Assembly: GCF_000092825.1 (NCBI RefSeq)
Contig: NC_014168.1
Span: 611,946 to 675,945 of the forward strand
Direction of reading: 5' to 3'
DNA from: Segniliparus rotundus DSM 44985
GTDB taxonomy: Bacteria > Actinomycetota > Actinomycetes > Mycobacteriales > Mycobacteriaceae
DNA: 64,000 nucleotides
Positions 22,125 through 30,187 of the stretch are shown one piece after another. The position numbers and the translations under genes were made by a program. Position 1 is the stretch's first letter. Each line of letters begins with the position of its first letter. The notes under the pieces were generated by a model. The model did not search any database and was not told the origin of the DNA. It saw only the letters and a program-made list of their open reading frames with translations.

Positions 22125-23669
22125 ATGCGCGAACTCGGTGATCCGGAAGCGTGCCAGAATCCAGCTCTCCAGCAGACGAACTCCTACGGCGTCCACATCA
22201 GCGCGCCCCAGTGGCAGCCGCTTCCCGGCAAGGTCTGGGAATGGCGCATGAGCGCCCCGAAGGAGCTCGTCGAACCGGGCGCCCCGGTGAGCCCCGTGCC
22301 TCCCTTGTACATCCAAGTGCAGCATTTGCGACGCGAAGCGGAGCGCTTGCGGGAAGGCTCGTCGGACTCGAACGTCTGGGAGGCGATGGCGATCAGGTTC
22401 GCGGGGGCGCTCGACAAAGAAGCGTTGGGCCAGGCCTGGCAGGTCTTCCTGAGCCGCCACGACGGGCTGCGCTCCTGGTTCGAAGTGCCCGAGCCCGCGC
22501 AAGGCGGTCCTTCGGACGTCCTCCGCCACGAAGTCGACCTCGACGCGATCTCCTGGGAGCTGGCCGAGGGGCCCGAGTTCGCGACCGGCGACGAGGCCAG
22601 GGAGTATTTCGTGTCCCAGTTCAACGCGCGGACCTCCCCGCTGCGCTGGCCGGCGCTGTACTTCGCCGCCATCGAGCACGAGACGGGCTTCACCGCGATT
22701 TTCGCCGAAGACCACTGCTACTGCGACGGCTATTCCAACTTGGTGGCGATCCTCGAGATCACGGCTTTGTACGAGGCCGCCGTCAGCGGCCGCGACGCGC
22801 AGCTGCCACCCGCAGGCAGTGTGCTGCAGGCCGCCCGTGAGGAGCGCGAACGTCTCGCGCCCCTCACGTTGCAGTCGCCGGAAATCCAAAAGTGGGCCGC
22901 CTATCTCGCCGAATTCGACGAGGAGGCGCACCGTTTCCCGTTGGACCTCGGTGCCGACCCGGACCGCCCGAGCGGCGGCCCCTGGGATTTCGACCTCTTG
23001 ACCGGCGCGGAGACGGAAGTTTTGAAGCAGCGTTGCAAAGAAAGCGGCGGCGGTTTGGCGGCCGGGCTGTACGCGGCGCTCGCTGTGACGAATTACGAGC
23101 TCGCCGGCCGGCGGAAATTCGACGAGTTCCGCACGGTGTCGAACCGGCAAAAAGGGCATGACGCGTCGCACGGCTGGTTCGTCGGCGTCGTCCCCATCGC
23201 CTTCAGCGTCGAAGGGGCCAGCAGTTTCACCGATCTCGTGTCCCGCGCGCAACAGGCGATCGACGCGAGCGCCCCGCTCGCCTCGGTGCCCGTCGAGCGC
23301 TTTTTCGAACTGCTCGCCGACACTGGCTTCGACCCCGCCGCGGCGGGCGCGGAGACGAAAACGCTGCCGTCCATGGTCTCCTATTTCGACATGCGGACCA
23401 TTGCGCATCCGGTCTCCTCCAAAGCGAGCACGTATTCCAAGGTCGTGCATCCGTCCCGGACGTACACCAGATCCGCGCAATACGTCTGGTTCTGGCGCTA
23501 CCACGATGTGCTCAACGCCGATGTTTTCTCTTTGGCCAACCCCACGGCGCAGGCCGCGCTGCGCCGGTACTACACGCATGTGGGCGATGTGCTCCGCTCC
23601 GTCGTGGAGAACGGCGATTACACGCTGGCGGGGTCGCTTTCGGCCGAAGCCGCGCCCCAGACGGTGTGA
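22125..23669 (+). CDS. PapA-like acyltransferase, copy 2
   Basis: This 514-residue paralogue of its neighbours has active-site motif D196-H197-CYC-D201-G202, followed by YSN. HGWFVGVVPIAFSV marks the second half of the fold. An N-terminal extension of about 60 residues compared with copy 3 contains WEWRMSAPKELV. AAGGAAGG lies eight bases before ATG 22125. Copy 1 ends 70 bases upstream and copy 3 begins nine bases downstream, so one transcript is likely. Confidence 0.8.
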   Translation: MRELGDPEACQNPALQQTNSYGVHISAPQWQPLPGKVWEWRMSAPKELVEPGAPVSPVPPLYIQVQHLRREAERLREGSSDSNVWEAMAIRFAGALDKEALGQAWQVFLSRHDGLRSWFEVPEPAQGGPSDVLRHEVDLDAISWELAEGPEFATGDEAREYFVSQFNARTSPLRWPALYFAAIEHETGFTAIFAEDHCYCDGYSNLVAILEITALYEAAVSGRDAQLPPAGSVLQAAREERERLAPLTLQSPEIQKWAAYLAEFDEEAHRFPLDLGADPDRPSGGPWDFDLLTGAETEVLKQRCKESGGGLAAGLYAALAVTNYELAGRRKFDEFRTVSNRQKGHDASHGWFVGVVPIAFSVEGASSFTDLVSRAQQAIDASAPLASVPVERFFELLADTGFDPAAAGAETKTLPSMVSYFDMRTIAHPVSSKASTYSKVVHPSRTYTRSAQYVWFWRYHDVLNADVFSLANPTAQAALRRYYTHVGDVLRSVVENGDYTLAGSLSAEAAPQTV

Positions 23670-23678
23670 GCCGCTGCC

Positions 23679-25058
23679 ATGCTGCTCACTGTGGTCGACC
23701 GCTTCTCTCTGGTGCCCGGAGTGTGGCGTGAATGGCGCCCGCGCCATGTGACCGGCGCGCTGTCGCGGATCGGGCTCGCCCAGAGCCAGCGCTACCATCT
23801 CTCGCCGTTGCTGGGCGGGGCCCCGTCCAATCCCTGGAAGGGGTGGATGGCCTTGGCCTTCGATGTGCCCGGCCACGTCCACCACGACGCTCTTGCCGCC
23901 GCGTTCGAAGCGCTGGTCCGTCGTCACGAGGCGCTTCGGTGCGCCTACGAGGTGGCCGGCGGAGAGATCCAGCGCCGAGTCATCCCTCCCGCCCATGTCG
24001 TCTTCGAGCCGCCCAGTGCAGGCGTGCCCTTCGACGGGGCCGAGGACATGCACCGCTTTCTGCGGGGCCGGTTGGACGAGGCTTGTGATCCGACCCGCTC
24101 GCCGTCGGGGCTCTTCGCGGCGGTGGACCGGCCCGAAGCGAGCACGATCATATGCGCCTTCGACCACACCGCTGTGGACGCCATGTCCTTCGCGGTCGCC
24201 TTCGCGGAGCTCTGGGATCATTATCACGCCCGAGTCGAAGGGCGCGAGCCCGCGCCGCTGCCGCCGGTGGGGAGCTTCTTGGAGTACTGCGAGTTCGAGG
24301 CGGGCATGCCTGCGGTGCCCCCCGAGCACCCCGGCTTTCTCGCGTGGCGTGAGTTCGCGGCGATGGCCGGAGGGGTCGGCCCCGCCTTCCCGCTCGATCT
24401 GGGCGTCGGGCCTGGGGCGCTGGCCCCGCAGGGCTCGGCAGTGTGCTCGCTGCTCTCCGACGCTGCGGCGCAGTCGCTCGAACGGGTCTGCGCCGCAGCC
24501 GGCGGAAGCCTGTTCAACGGTGTGGTGACCGCGTTGGCGGCAGCAGTGCGCGAGCTCGGCGGGCCCAAGGAGTTCCCCCTGTCCACGCCCCTGCACACGC
24601 GCTGGAAACCCGAATGGGAGCAGGCGGTCGGCTGGTTCGTCAAGAACATCCCGCTCATCCTCGTCGCCGGGGACTCCTTCGCCGATGGGATCGCTCGCAA
24701 TAAAGCTCTGTTCCGGTCCATGCTGCCTGCCGCGAAAGTCCCGTTGGCGCAAGTCGTCGGCGGGGAAGCGCCCTTGGTCAGCTTGGCCCGCAGGGATGTG
24801 AGCGCGGTGAGCTTCCTCGATTATCGCAAGGCTCCTGGGGCGGGGCTTCCTGCTGCGGCCCGACCGCGCCACATCAGCAACGTGACGGTTGCGGACGATC
24901 TGCAACTCTGGTTCTCACGGACGGCAGACGGGCTGTCTGTGCGCCTGCGTTATCCCGACACCGATATCGCCCGAAGGACAGCAGAGGGATTGGTCGAGAC
25001 AATGCGCGATGTGGTGCAGGCGGCGCTCAGGTCGAGCCCGCTCGCCCCGAGCCGTTAG
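23679..25058 (+). CDS. PapA-like acyltransferase, copy 3 (altered active-site motif)
   Basis: This 459-residue third paralogue has motif D162-H163-TAV-D167-A168, in which the usual Gly is Ala. Catalytic His and structural Asp remain, so activity is possible but may be changed. FPLSTPLHTRWKPEWEQAVG and WFVKNIP give the second conserved block. The start has only weak ribosome-binding complementarity and probably relies on coupling to copy 2. Its stop overlaps the stop of the convergent membrane protein gene. Confidence 0.8.
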   Translation: MLLTVVDRFSLVPGVWREWRPRHVTGALSRIGLAQSQRYHLSPLLGGAPSNPWKGWMALAFDVPGHVHHDALAAAFEALVRRHEALRCAYEVAGGEIQRRVIPPAHVVFEPPSAGVPFDGAEDMHRFLRGRLDEACDPTRSPSGLFAAVDRPEASTIICAFDHTAVDAMSFAVAFAELWDHYHARVEGREPAPLPPVGSFLEYCEFEAGMPAVPPEHPGFLAWREFAAMAGGVGPAFPLDLGVGPGALAPQGSAVCSLLSDAAAQSLERVCAAAGGSLFNGVVTALAAAVRELGGPKEFPLSTPLHTRWKPEWEQAVGWFVKNIPLILVAGDSFADGIARNKALFRSMLPAAKVPLAQVVGGEAPLVSLARRDVSAVSFLDYRKAPGAGLPAAARPRHISNVTVADDLQLWFSRTADGLSVRLRYPDTDIARRTAEGLVETMRDVVQAALRSSPLAPSR

Positions 25059-25783
25059 GGGTGAGCGGTTCCTCTTGTTCGGGCGAAGGCGCGAATTCGA
25101 ATGGACACGGAGCCGAAGACGACGAACATCATCGAAGTGCCCAGGACAGATGTCACACATTGCGCGATGTCGACGGGAAGATGGAAAATGCACAAGAGCG
25201 CGACGAGAATGAGCGCGATATAGGTGAGGCCGCAGAAAAAAGTGGTTCTCCTATGCATCCGGTCCCATTCCCGCATATCGTCCGGCGTCCAGCCTTGCGC
25301 TCGGAGGTCGTTTTCCGCGAAACCAGGAAGGGCTTTCTCGGAGAAAAGTTTTGTGAGCGGCTTTCCCGCGGCCCAGCTGATGAGGAGGGCGAGCCCGGTC
25401 AGCGCGCCAGGAAGCGTGTTCGCGACCTGGGTTTGCTGCGCGTTGTGCGTGGTGAGCCCGACGGCGAGCGAAAACGCGAGCAATGCCATGACGACCAGCG
25501 AGACGATGTTCGCTTTTCGCTCGCGCAGCAGCGTGGCCAAGCTCAACAGCGCCGACACCGTGATCCCGGCGATGACAGCGACCCAGGCCGCCGCCCCGAG
25601 GACTCGCGCGGCGTAATACGCGGCAAGCACAAGCCCGACGTTCAGCCACACGCGTTTCGCCAGATTCTTCATACCTGCCGCAGGTGTGGGCCGCGACGGT
25701 TCGGGGGCGCTCGGAGACTGCGTCGGGCACGCCTCTGTCTGGTCGGTCGTGGCGCTATCGGGCATTGGCGAGCTGTTGTGCAT
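25055..25783 (-). CDS. Integral membrane protein of unknown function
   Basis: This 242-residue protein has a disordered Ser/Pro/Thr-rich N-terminus of about 40 residues, then hydrophobic segments at about 48-65, 70-85, 94-110 and 128-142, a soluble loop with AQGWTPDDMREWDRMHRRTT, and two more segments at the C-terminus. It resembles small actinobacterial membrane proteins with four to six helices (DUF3159/VC0807 type), without a known activity. ATG 25783 has GGAG upstream; a GTG at 25795 is an alternative. It converges on the acyltransferase operon with four bases of overlap. Confidence 0.65.
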   Translation of the reverse strand: MHNSSPMPDSATTDQTEACPTQSPSAPEPSRPTPAAGMKNLAKRVWLNVGLVLAAYYAARVLGAAAWVAVIAGITVSALLSLATLLRERKANIVSLVVMALLAFSLAVGLTTHNAQQTQVANTLPGALTGLALLISWAAGKPLTKLFSEKALPGFAENDLRAQGWTPDDMREWDRMHRRTTFFCGLTYIALILVALLCIFHLPVDIAQCVTSVLGTSMMFVVFGSVSIRIRAFARTRGTAHP

Positions 25784-25927
25784 GGGCGACTCCACGGCGA
25801 GGATTGAACGGAGAGGAAAATGAAGCGGACATGGAGATATGCCGGCGCATAGTCATCGTAAAAGACGAAGCCACCCGCCGCAACAGCGTGTTCGTGCTTG
25901 TTGGCGGCAAAAGAAAACGCGACTGCG

Positions 25928-26641
25928 CTACCAGAGTTTCGGCGCGGCGCCCGGTCGGATCGTGAAACCGTGTTCGGCGTTGTTCGCGCAGGTGATGTTC
26001 GCGCCTTGTTGTCCGCATGTCACAGTGACCCCGTGTTCGGGGTCCACTTGCAGCACGATTTTCTTTCCGGCGGGCAGCGTCGGGGCATTGTCCGGCCATT
26101 CGCCCTCCAGCAGGGTGTGGCACGGTTTTTGCCGATAATCCGATTCCCAGCCCACCAGGCTCGACCGCGCCCCGTCGGGGTCCTGGCCGCGATGCAGATC
26201 GCAGACCCAGCCCGAGCTCCATGGCGGCCCGGAGTCGTCTGCGACATGGCAGAAGCCGCCTTCGCCGACGACGAACTTGCATGCCGTGTTTCCCGACGCA
26301 GTGGCGAACACCCAACTGCTCTGCCCCCGCATAAAGCCGGACGGATCTGCGAGCTCGAGCCCGTTCAGCTCGGCCGGTTCGTTCGGGTCCTGCGGCGCGG
26401 GCTCGGGGGCGGCGCTCGTCGGGGCGGGCGTTTGGCTTGTGCTCTCCGGCGTGACGGTGACGGTCGCAGTCGCCACGGTGACTCGGCCGTCGCCGGAGAG
26501 GAAGCCGCAACCGGCGCTCAACAACACGGGGGCGGACCCGGCCGCGAGCAACCTCAAAGGGAGCGCGAACCGAATCCGGGCGGGACGGGCCTGTGCAGGA
26601 CAGGCATGGGGGCCGAGACGGGGGACACTGGGCAGGAGCAC
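25928..26641 (-). CDS. Putative secreted lipoprotein
   Basis: This 237-residue protein has an Arg-rich n-region, a hydrophobic stretch (about residues 26-42) and lipobox LSAGC with Cys45 as the likely lipidated residue. A Thr/Pro/Ala-rich linker follows, then a folded domain of about 150 residues with seven to eight Cys (ACKF, GFCHV, WVCDL, PCHTL, VTCGQ, ITCAN), which suggests disulfides outside the cytoplasm. GTG 26641 matches a leaderless promoter, although it makes the n-region unusually long. Function is unknown. Confidence 0.7.
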   Translation of the reverse strand: MLLPSVPRLGPHACPAQARPARIRFALPLRLLAAGSAPVLLSAGCGFLSGDGRVTVATATVTVTPESTSQTPAPTSAAPEPAPQDPNEPAELNGLELADPSGFMRGQSSWVFATASGNTACKFVVGEGGFCHVADDSGPPWSSGWVCDLHRGQDPDGARSSLVGWESDYRQKPCHTLLEGEWPDNAPTLPAGKKIVLQVDPEHGVTVTCGQQGANITCANNAEHGFTIRPGAAPKLW

Positions 26642-26649
26642 AGCTGCTT

Positions 26650-26659
26650 ATTCTAGGCT
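26650..26659. promoter_or_regulatory. Overlapping divergent leaderless promoters of two lipoprotein genes
   Basis: Reverse-strand TAGAAT (26655 to 26650) and forward TAGGCT (26654-26659) share two base pairs. The starts lie eight bases (GTG 26641) and seven bases (ATG 26667) away. Only one promoter could be occupied at a time. Confidence 0.6.
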
Positions 26660-26666
26660 TGATCGG

Positions 26667-27407
26667 ATGCTTTGGAATCGGCTTGTGCCTTTGTGCGCCG
26701 CTGTGGCGGCCTTGGTGTGCGGTTGCTCCTCCCCGGCCCCGCCGCCGGACCCCTCGCGCGTCCCCGCGTCGTTCGCGTTGGCGGGCTCTGATTTCCCCGA
26801 GGGGTACGAGTTCCACGACGACCGCGACCTTCGGGCTCTGGACTCCGTGGAACTCGGGCCGCAGAGCAAAGACCCCCGGCTTTTCGACTACTCGAAACTC
26901 ACCCTCGACCATCTCGCCACCGACCAGCCGGGGTGCGCGGCGTTGGTCGCGTTCGGGAGCCGGCCCACATACCGGCCCGCGGCCGGACCGGCCCTGCCCG
27001 CCTCCTCGGAGTCGCGCAGCTCGCTCGGCTTCGACCAGCGGTCTTCGACAACGCTCACCTTCACCGTCACCCGCGACCCGGTCCCGCTCGGCAGATACCG
27101 GGACGCGATCGCCGGTTGCGCGCGCTTCGCCGTCACATCCGAGAAGATCGGCCCTGGGCAGGGCTCGATCACGCCGATGGACGCTCCTGCCGGGGGCCTC
27201 GCCTACGGCCTTGAGGCGCAGCTGCAATCCCCGTCGGGCATCGGGTACACCTTCTCTCGGGAGCTCATCGCGGCCCCGGTCGGGAACACAACGGTGCTGG
27301 GCGTGCTGAGCCGCACCAGCAGCGCAGAGGGGGGCAAAGCCCCGCTCGACGAGGCGACGTTGCGGGCGTTGTTCCAGAAACTCGCGGACAAAGTGAAGCA
27401 GGGCTGA
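26667..27407 (+). CDS. Putative lipoprotein
   Basis: This is a 246-residue exported protein. Residues 1-19 are a signal peptide and VCGC gives a lipobox with Cys20. The mature part begins SSPAPPPDPSRVP, a short disordered linker, followed by a 210-residue strand-rich domain with two Cys (GCAALV and GCARF). The overall look is that of mycobacterial lipoproteins with sensor-like or DUF5642-type domains, which is only a resemblance. It is divergent from another lipoprotein gene and convergent with the hydrolase. Confidence 0.7.
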   Translation: MLWNRLVPLCAAVAALVCGCSSPAPPPDPSRVPASFALAGSDFPEGYEFHDDRDLRALDSVELGPQSKDPRLFDYSKLTLDHLATDQPGCAALVAFGSRPTYRPAAGPALPASSESRSSLGFDQRSSTTLTFTVTRDPVPLGRYRDAIAGCARFAVTSEKIGPGQGSITPMDAPAGGLAYGLEAQLQSPSGIGYTFSRELIAAPVGNTTVLGVLSRTSSAEGGKAPLDEATLRALFQKLADKVKQG

Positions 27408-27421
27408 GGGGCGAGCGCACG

Positions 27422-28198
27422 CTAGAGCAGCTCGCGGGCCAGTTCGCCGACGACCTCGGGACGCTCTTCCAGGACCATGTGGTTGACGTCGAGATGCGCG
27501 ACGGTGAGCGCGTCGCCGAGCCGCTCCCGAAGCGCTTGCTCGTACTCCGGGTTGAAATACGGCGGTTGCACCTTGTCCGCCACGAGCACGGTGGCCGTGA
27601 TTCCCGCCGGGGGCAGCGCCCAGGGCCGTGCGAGCTCGCTCCAGCTGGTAATCAGCGCGGCGGGGGAGAAGCGCCAGAAGAACCTGCCGTCCGGCAGTTC
27701 GACGAAGTGCTCGTCAAGCTCGGCTTGCAGGATCTCATCCGGCACATCGGCCCACGCCTCGCTCTTTTTATCGGCGAACGCCTCGTCTCGGTCCCGGTAG
27801 GAGTGGTGCTCGACGAACCAATCCGCGTATTCGGTGAGCTGTTCTCGGCGGGCTCCGATGGCCGGGTCGAGCAGGAGCAAGCCTTTCACCAGATCGGGGG
27901 CCTGGTTGGCGAGATGCACGGACAGCAAGCCGCCGTACGAGTGCGCGAGCACCAGGACGGGGCCGTTCGCGTGCTCGCGCGCCGTCGCTTCGAGCGCGTC
28001 CACTTGGGCCTCGATGTTCCACGGCGCGGTCCACGAGGAATGGCCGTGGCCGAGGAGGTCCGGGGCGATGACCCGCGCGTGGGGGACCTGTGTTTGCGAC
28101 CACCTGCGGAACCGGCCGCCGTAGCCGGTCACCCCGTGGATCGCGAGGATCGGCGGCCCGTCTGCCGGTCCGAAAAGGTGCGTGTGCAAGGAAGACAT
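27422..28198 (-). CDS. Alpha/beta hydrolase
   Basis: This 258-residue serine hydrolase contains HGVTGYGGRF (oxyanion region), DLLGHGHSSW, nucleophile motif LAHSYGG with Ser87, and a C-terminal NHM with His240. The nucleophile elbow has Ala where Gly is usual. Fold and spacing fit esterases, epoxide hydrolases or lactonases; no substrate can be given. ATG 28198 was chosen because homology begins at once (HTHLFGPADG). An in-frame ATG at 28348 would add 50 residues of low-complexity sequence. Confidence 0.8.
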   Translation of the reverse strand: MSSLHTHLFGPADGPPILAIHGVTGYGGRFRRWSQTQVPHARVIAPDLLGHGHSSWTAPWNIEAQVDALEATAREHANGPVLVLAHSYGGLLSVHLANQAPDLVKGLLLLDPAIGARREQLTEYADWFVEHHSYRDRDEAFADKKSEAWADVPDEILQAELDEHFVELPDGRFFWRFSPAALITSWSELARPWALPPAGITATVLVADKVQPPYFNPEYEQALRERLGDALTVAHLDVNHMVLEERPEVVGELARELL

Positions 28199-28356
28199 AT
28201 GATGGGGCAACTCCGCGACCGCTTGTTCTATTCCGCCCAGATCTATTCCGCTCAGTTGGAGCACAAGCGCCGCGGCGGGTCTGACGAGGGATTCGAGGCG
28301 GCCGGGCCGGGCCGCGCGCCGTCGTGGCGGCGGCGCTGCCGGGATCATGGCCGACT

Positions 28357-29379
28357 ATGAGACCGACTGTTGCCGCTGTGTTGTGCTCCGCGGTGTGCGC
28401 GGCGAGTGTTTCGTTCATCGGCCAAGCCGAAGCCGAACAGGACTTCCACCCGATCTGGTGCCCGCAGGCCACGTCGTACTACGTCCAGCTCCGCGAAGCC
28501 CTGGACCCGTTGCGCGCGGCCACCGTCGCCCATGACCTGGACGTCGCGAAGGAGCGGGGGCAATCCGCTCAGGCGGGCCAGGGCAGCGCGCCCGGGCCGA
28601 ACGCCTCCCCGCCGGTGAAGCAGCGCGACAACGAGGACCAGCCCCCGCGCGCCGCCGACGGCAACCCGTTGTGGCCTCGCCACGCAAGCCCGCCCGCCCC
28701 GCCGCGGCCCGCAGACCAGGCCGCGCAGCCCCCGTCGGCTCCCGCAGGTCCCGCGCCGGTGAAGCAATGGGCGTGGGGCGATCCCGATGTGCAGGACGCG
28801 GTGGACCAGTTCGAGGAGAAATCCCCCCTGCTGTACCGCCGGATCAACACCTTGGTCGCCGAGACCTGGTGGGCGGAGCTGCAGGACGCCGGGAGCGCGC
28901 TCAGCGCCAAGTTCGGCGAGGTCGTCGGCGATGTGCGCGAGCAGGTCGCCGCGCAGGATCTGACGAGGGATTGGATCTCCCTCGAAGAGCAGTACGACGT
29001 CATCAAGAACCTCTGCGTCGGCTGGGGGGAGACTGCTCAGCCCGGTGTGGCTCCGCCGGGGCAGCCGGAGTGGCCCGCGGGCTCCAGCCCGGACACCGCG
29101 CGGCCGCCGGGGATCGAGAACACCGCGTGGCCGCACACCCCTGGCTGGGTCGATGTGGCAGTGCCCGACCCCGACGATCCTGACGCGCCGCCGCCCGCGC
29201 ACCGGCCGTACCCGCCGCCCGCGGACGCGCAGCCCGCCCCGCTGGCGCATCAGGGCTGCGAACGCTACGACTACCGCTCCGGCGGTTGGGGCCAGTACCC
29301 GTTCTGCCCCGGCGAAGGCCCCGACGGCGACAACCCCGGCCCAGACGAAGCGGACGGTCCGGGCGGCTCTGGCGAGTAG
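28357..29379 (+). CDS. Secreted protein, family with the genes at 29429 and 47980
   Basis: This is a 340-residue exported protein. A signal peptide (residues 1-26, ending GQAEA) leads to mature sequence with WCPQATSYY, a Pro/Ala/Asp-rich insert (about residues 70-140), WAWGDPDVQDAVDQFEE, helices, and a second Cys in NLCVGWG. About 100 residues of Pro/Gly/Asp tail follow, including two more Cys in CERYDY and FCPGEG. The first Cys, the W-x-W-x-DP segment and the later Cys recur in two other proteins of this window. Function is unknown. ATG 28357 begins the signal peptide. Confidence 0.7.
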   Translation: MRPTVAAVLCSAVCAASVSFIGQAEAEQDFHPIWCPQATSYYVQLREALDPLRAATVAHDLDVAKERGQSAQAGQGSAPGPNASPPVKQRDNEDQPPRAADGNPLWPRHASPPAPPRPADQAAQPPSAPAGPAPVKQWAWGDPDVQDAVDQFEEKSPLLYRRINTLVAETWWAELQDAGSALSAKFGEVVGDVREQVAAQDLTRDWISLEEQYDVIKNLCVGWGETAQPGVAPPGQPEWPAGSSPDTARPPGIENTAWPHTPGWVDVAVPDPDDPDAPPPAHRPYPPPADAQPAPLAHQGCERYDYRSGGWGQYPFCPGEGPDGDNPGPDEADGPGGSGE

Positions 29380-29415
29380 CCCGGCCGGCTTCCGGGCGAT
29401 TCTGATCCGCTCGGC

Positions 29416-29421
29416 TATGCT
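29416..29421 (+). promoter_or_regulatory. -10 element of a leaderless promoter
   Basis: TATGCT lies seven bases before ATG 29429, exactly the arrangement seen for the paralogue starting at 48447. Confidence 0.6.
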
Positions 29422-29428
29422 GAGCGCT

Positions 29429-29959
29429 ATGCGGATCGCGTTCTCCCGGCTTGGGCTCTTTCGGCCCGTCGCTGTCGCCTCGGCGTTTTTGCTCGCCGGG
29501 TCGGCGATGCTCGTCCTCGAGCCCGCCGCGCAGGCCCGGCCCAACTGGTGCCAGATGAACCGAGGCGTGACCGGGACCGTGCAACGCGACCTCGACCATT
29601 TGCGCGCCGCCATGTCCAAGCCCGGCTGGCGTTGGGACGACCCTGCCGTCCGCGACGCTGTCGCGTGGGTCGGCACGGACCTGTCCACGACGATCACCCG
29701 GCTCGACAGGGTCACGGGCGGGGCGGCGCAGGGCAATATCTGGGTGAACGACCCCAACCCGTGGGACGACGACTACAGCGAGTACGCCGACCTGCTGCGC
29801 GAACTCGACGGCTCGCTGGACGACGAGGCCGACCCCTCGACGGTGCTGGCGGACATCGCCGCCGTCGAGTCCAAGACCCGCGAGCTCGGGGCGAACTGCG
29901 ACGGCGTGCCGGTTCCGCCCGACGCGGGGCCGATACACCCCAACCCCCCCAACAACTGA
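29429..29959 (+). CDS. Small secreted protein, paralogue of 28357 and 47980
   Basis: This 176-residue protein has a signal peptide to about residue 35 (ending AAQA). The mature protein has WCQMNRG, DHLRAAMSKPGWRWDDP, AVRDAVAWVG, and a C-terminal Cys in GANCDGVPVP, so one disulfide is likely. It lacks the Pro-rich insert and tail of its larger neighbour. The gene follows that neighbour by 49 bases but has its own promoter. Confidence 0.75.
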   Translation: MRIAFSRLGLFRPVAVASAFLLAGSAMLVLEPAAQARPNWCQMNRGVTGTVQRDLDHLRAAMSKPGWRWDDPAVRDAVAWVGTDLSTTITRLDRVTGGAAQGNIWVNDPNPWDDDYSEYADLLRELDGSLDDEADPSTVLADIAAVESKTRELGANCDGVPVPPDAGPIHPNPPNN

Positions 29960-29974
29960 ATCGGCCGGGCGGCG

Positions 29975-29999
29975 AACCCCCCGCCCGCGGGGGGGGGGG
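29975..29999 (+). terminator. GC hairpin ending in an 11-G run
   Basis: A run of C with GCCC pairs with eleven consecutive G (29989-29999) just after the secreted-protein gene. It is a likely terminator. The G-run is prone to slippage. Confidence 0.45.
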
Positions 30000-30009
30000 C
30001 TGGGCGAGT

Positions 30010-30038
30010 TTGCTCTTCCTCTTCGGAGCGGGTACTCT
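30010..30038 (+). promoter_or_regulatory. Promoter of rpsA
   Basis: TTGCTC (30010-30015) and TACTCT (30033-30038) are separated by 17 bases. The leader would be about 140 bases, with GGAG before the rpsA start. Confidence 0.6.
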
Positions 30039-30187
30039 AAAGCATCACACTTGTGTTTCGCATGCGGACTTTCGTCGGCAGTGAAGCACTGCCGCGCGTT
30101 TCGAATGGGTGAAACCAGGCGCGACGTGCGGCGAGTGTCCAAGCCTGACCCTACGAGCTCAAGAAAATTCCGGAGTCCCCGAACCTT

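Noticed and set aside
20597-25058. Nonribosomal peptide synthetase
   Set aside because: Each protein is a single condensation-type domain. There is no adenylation or carrier domain nearby.
28199-28348. 50-residue N-terminal extension of the alpha/beta hydrolase from ATG 28348
   Set aside because: The extra residues are low-complexity Arg/Ala/Pro and leu-rich, while hydrolase homology begins exactly after ATG 28198. I cannot fully exclude it.
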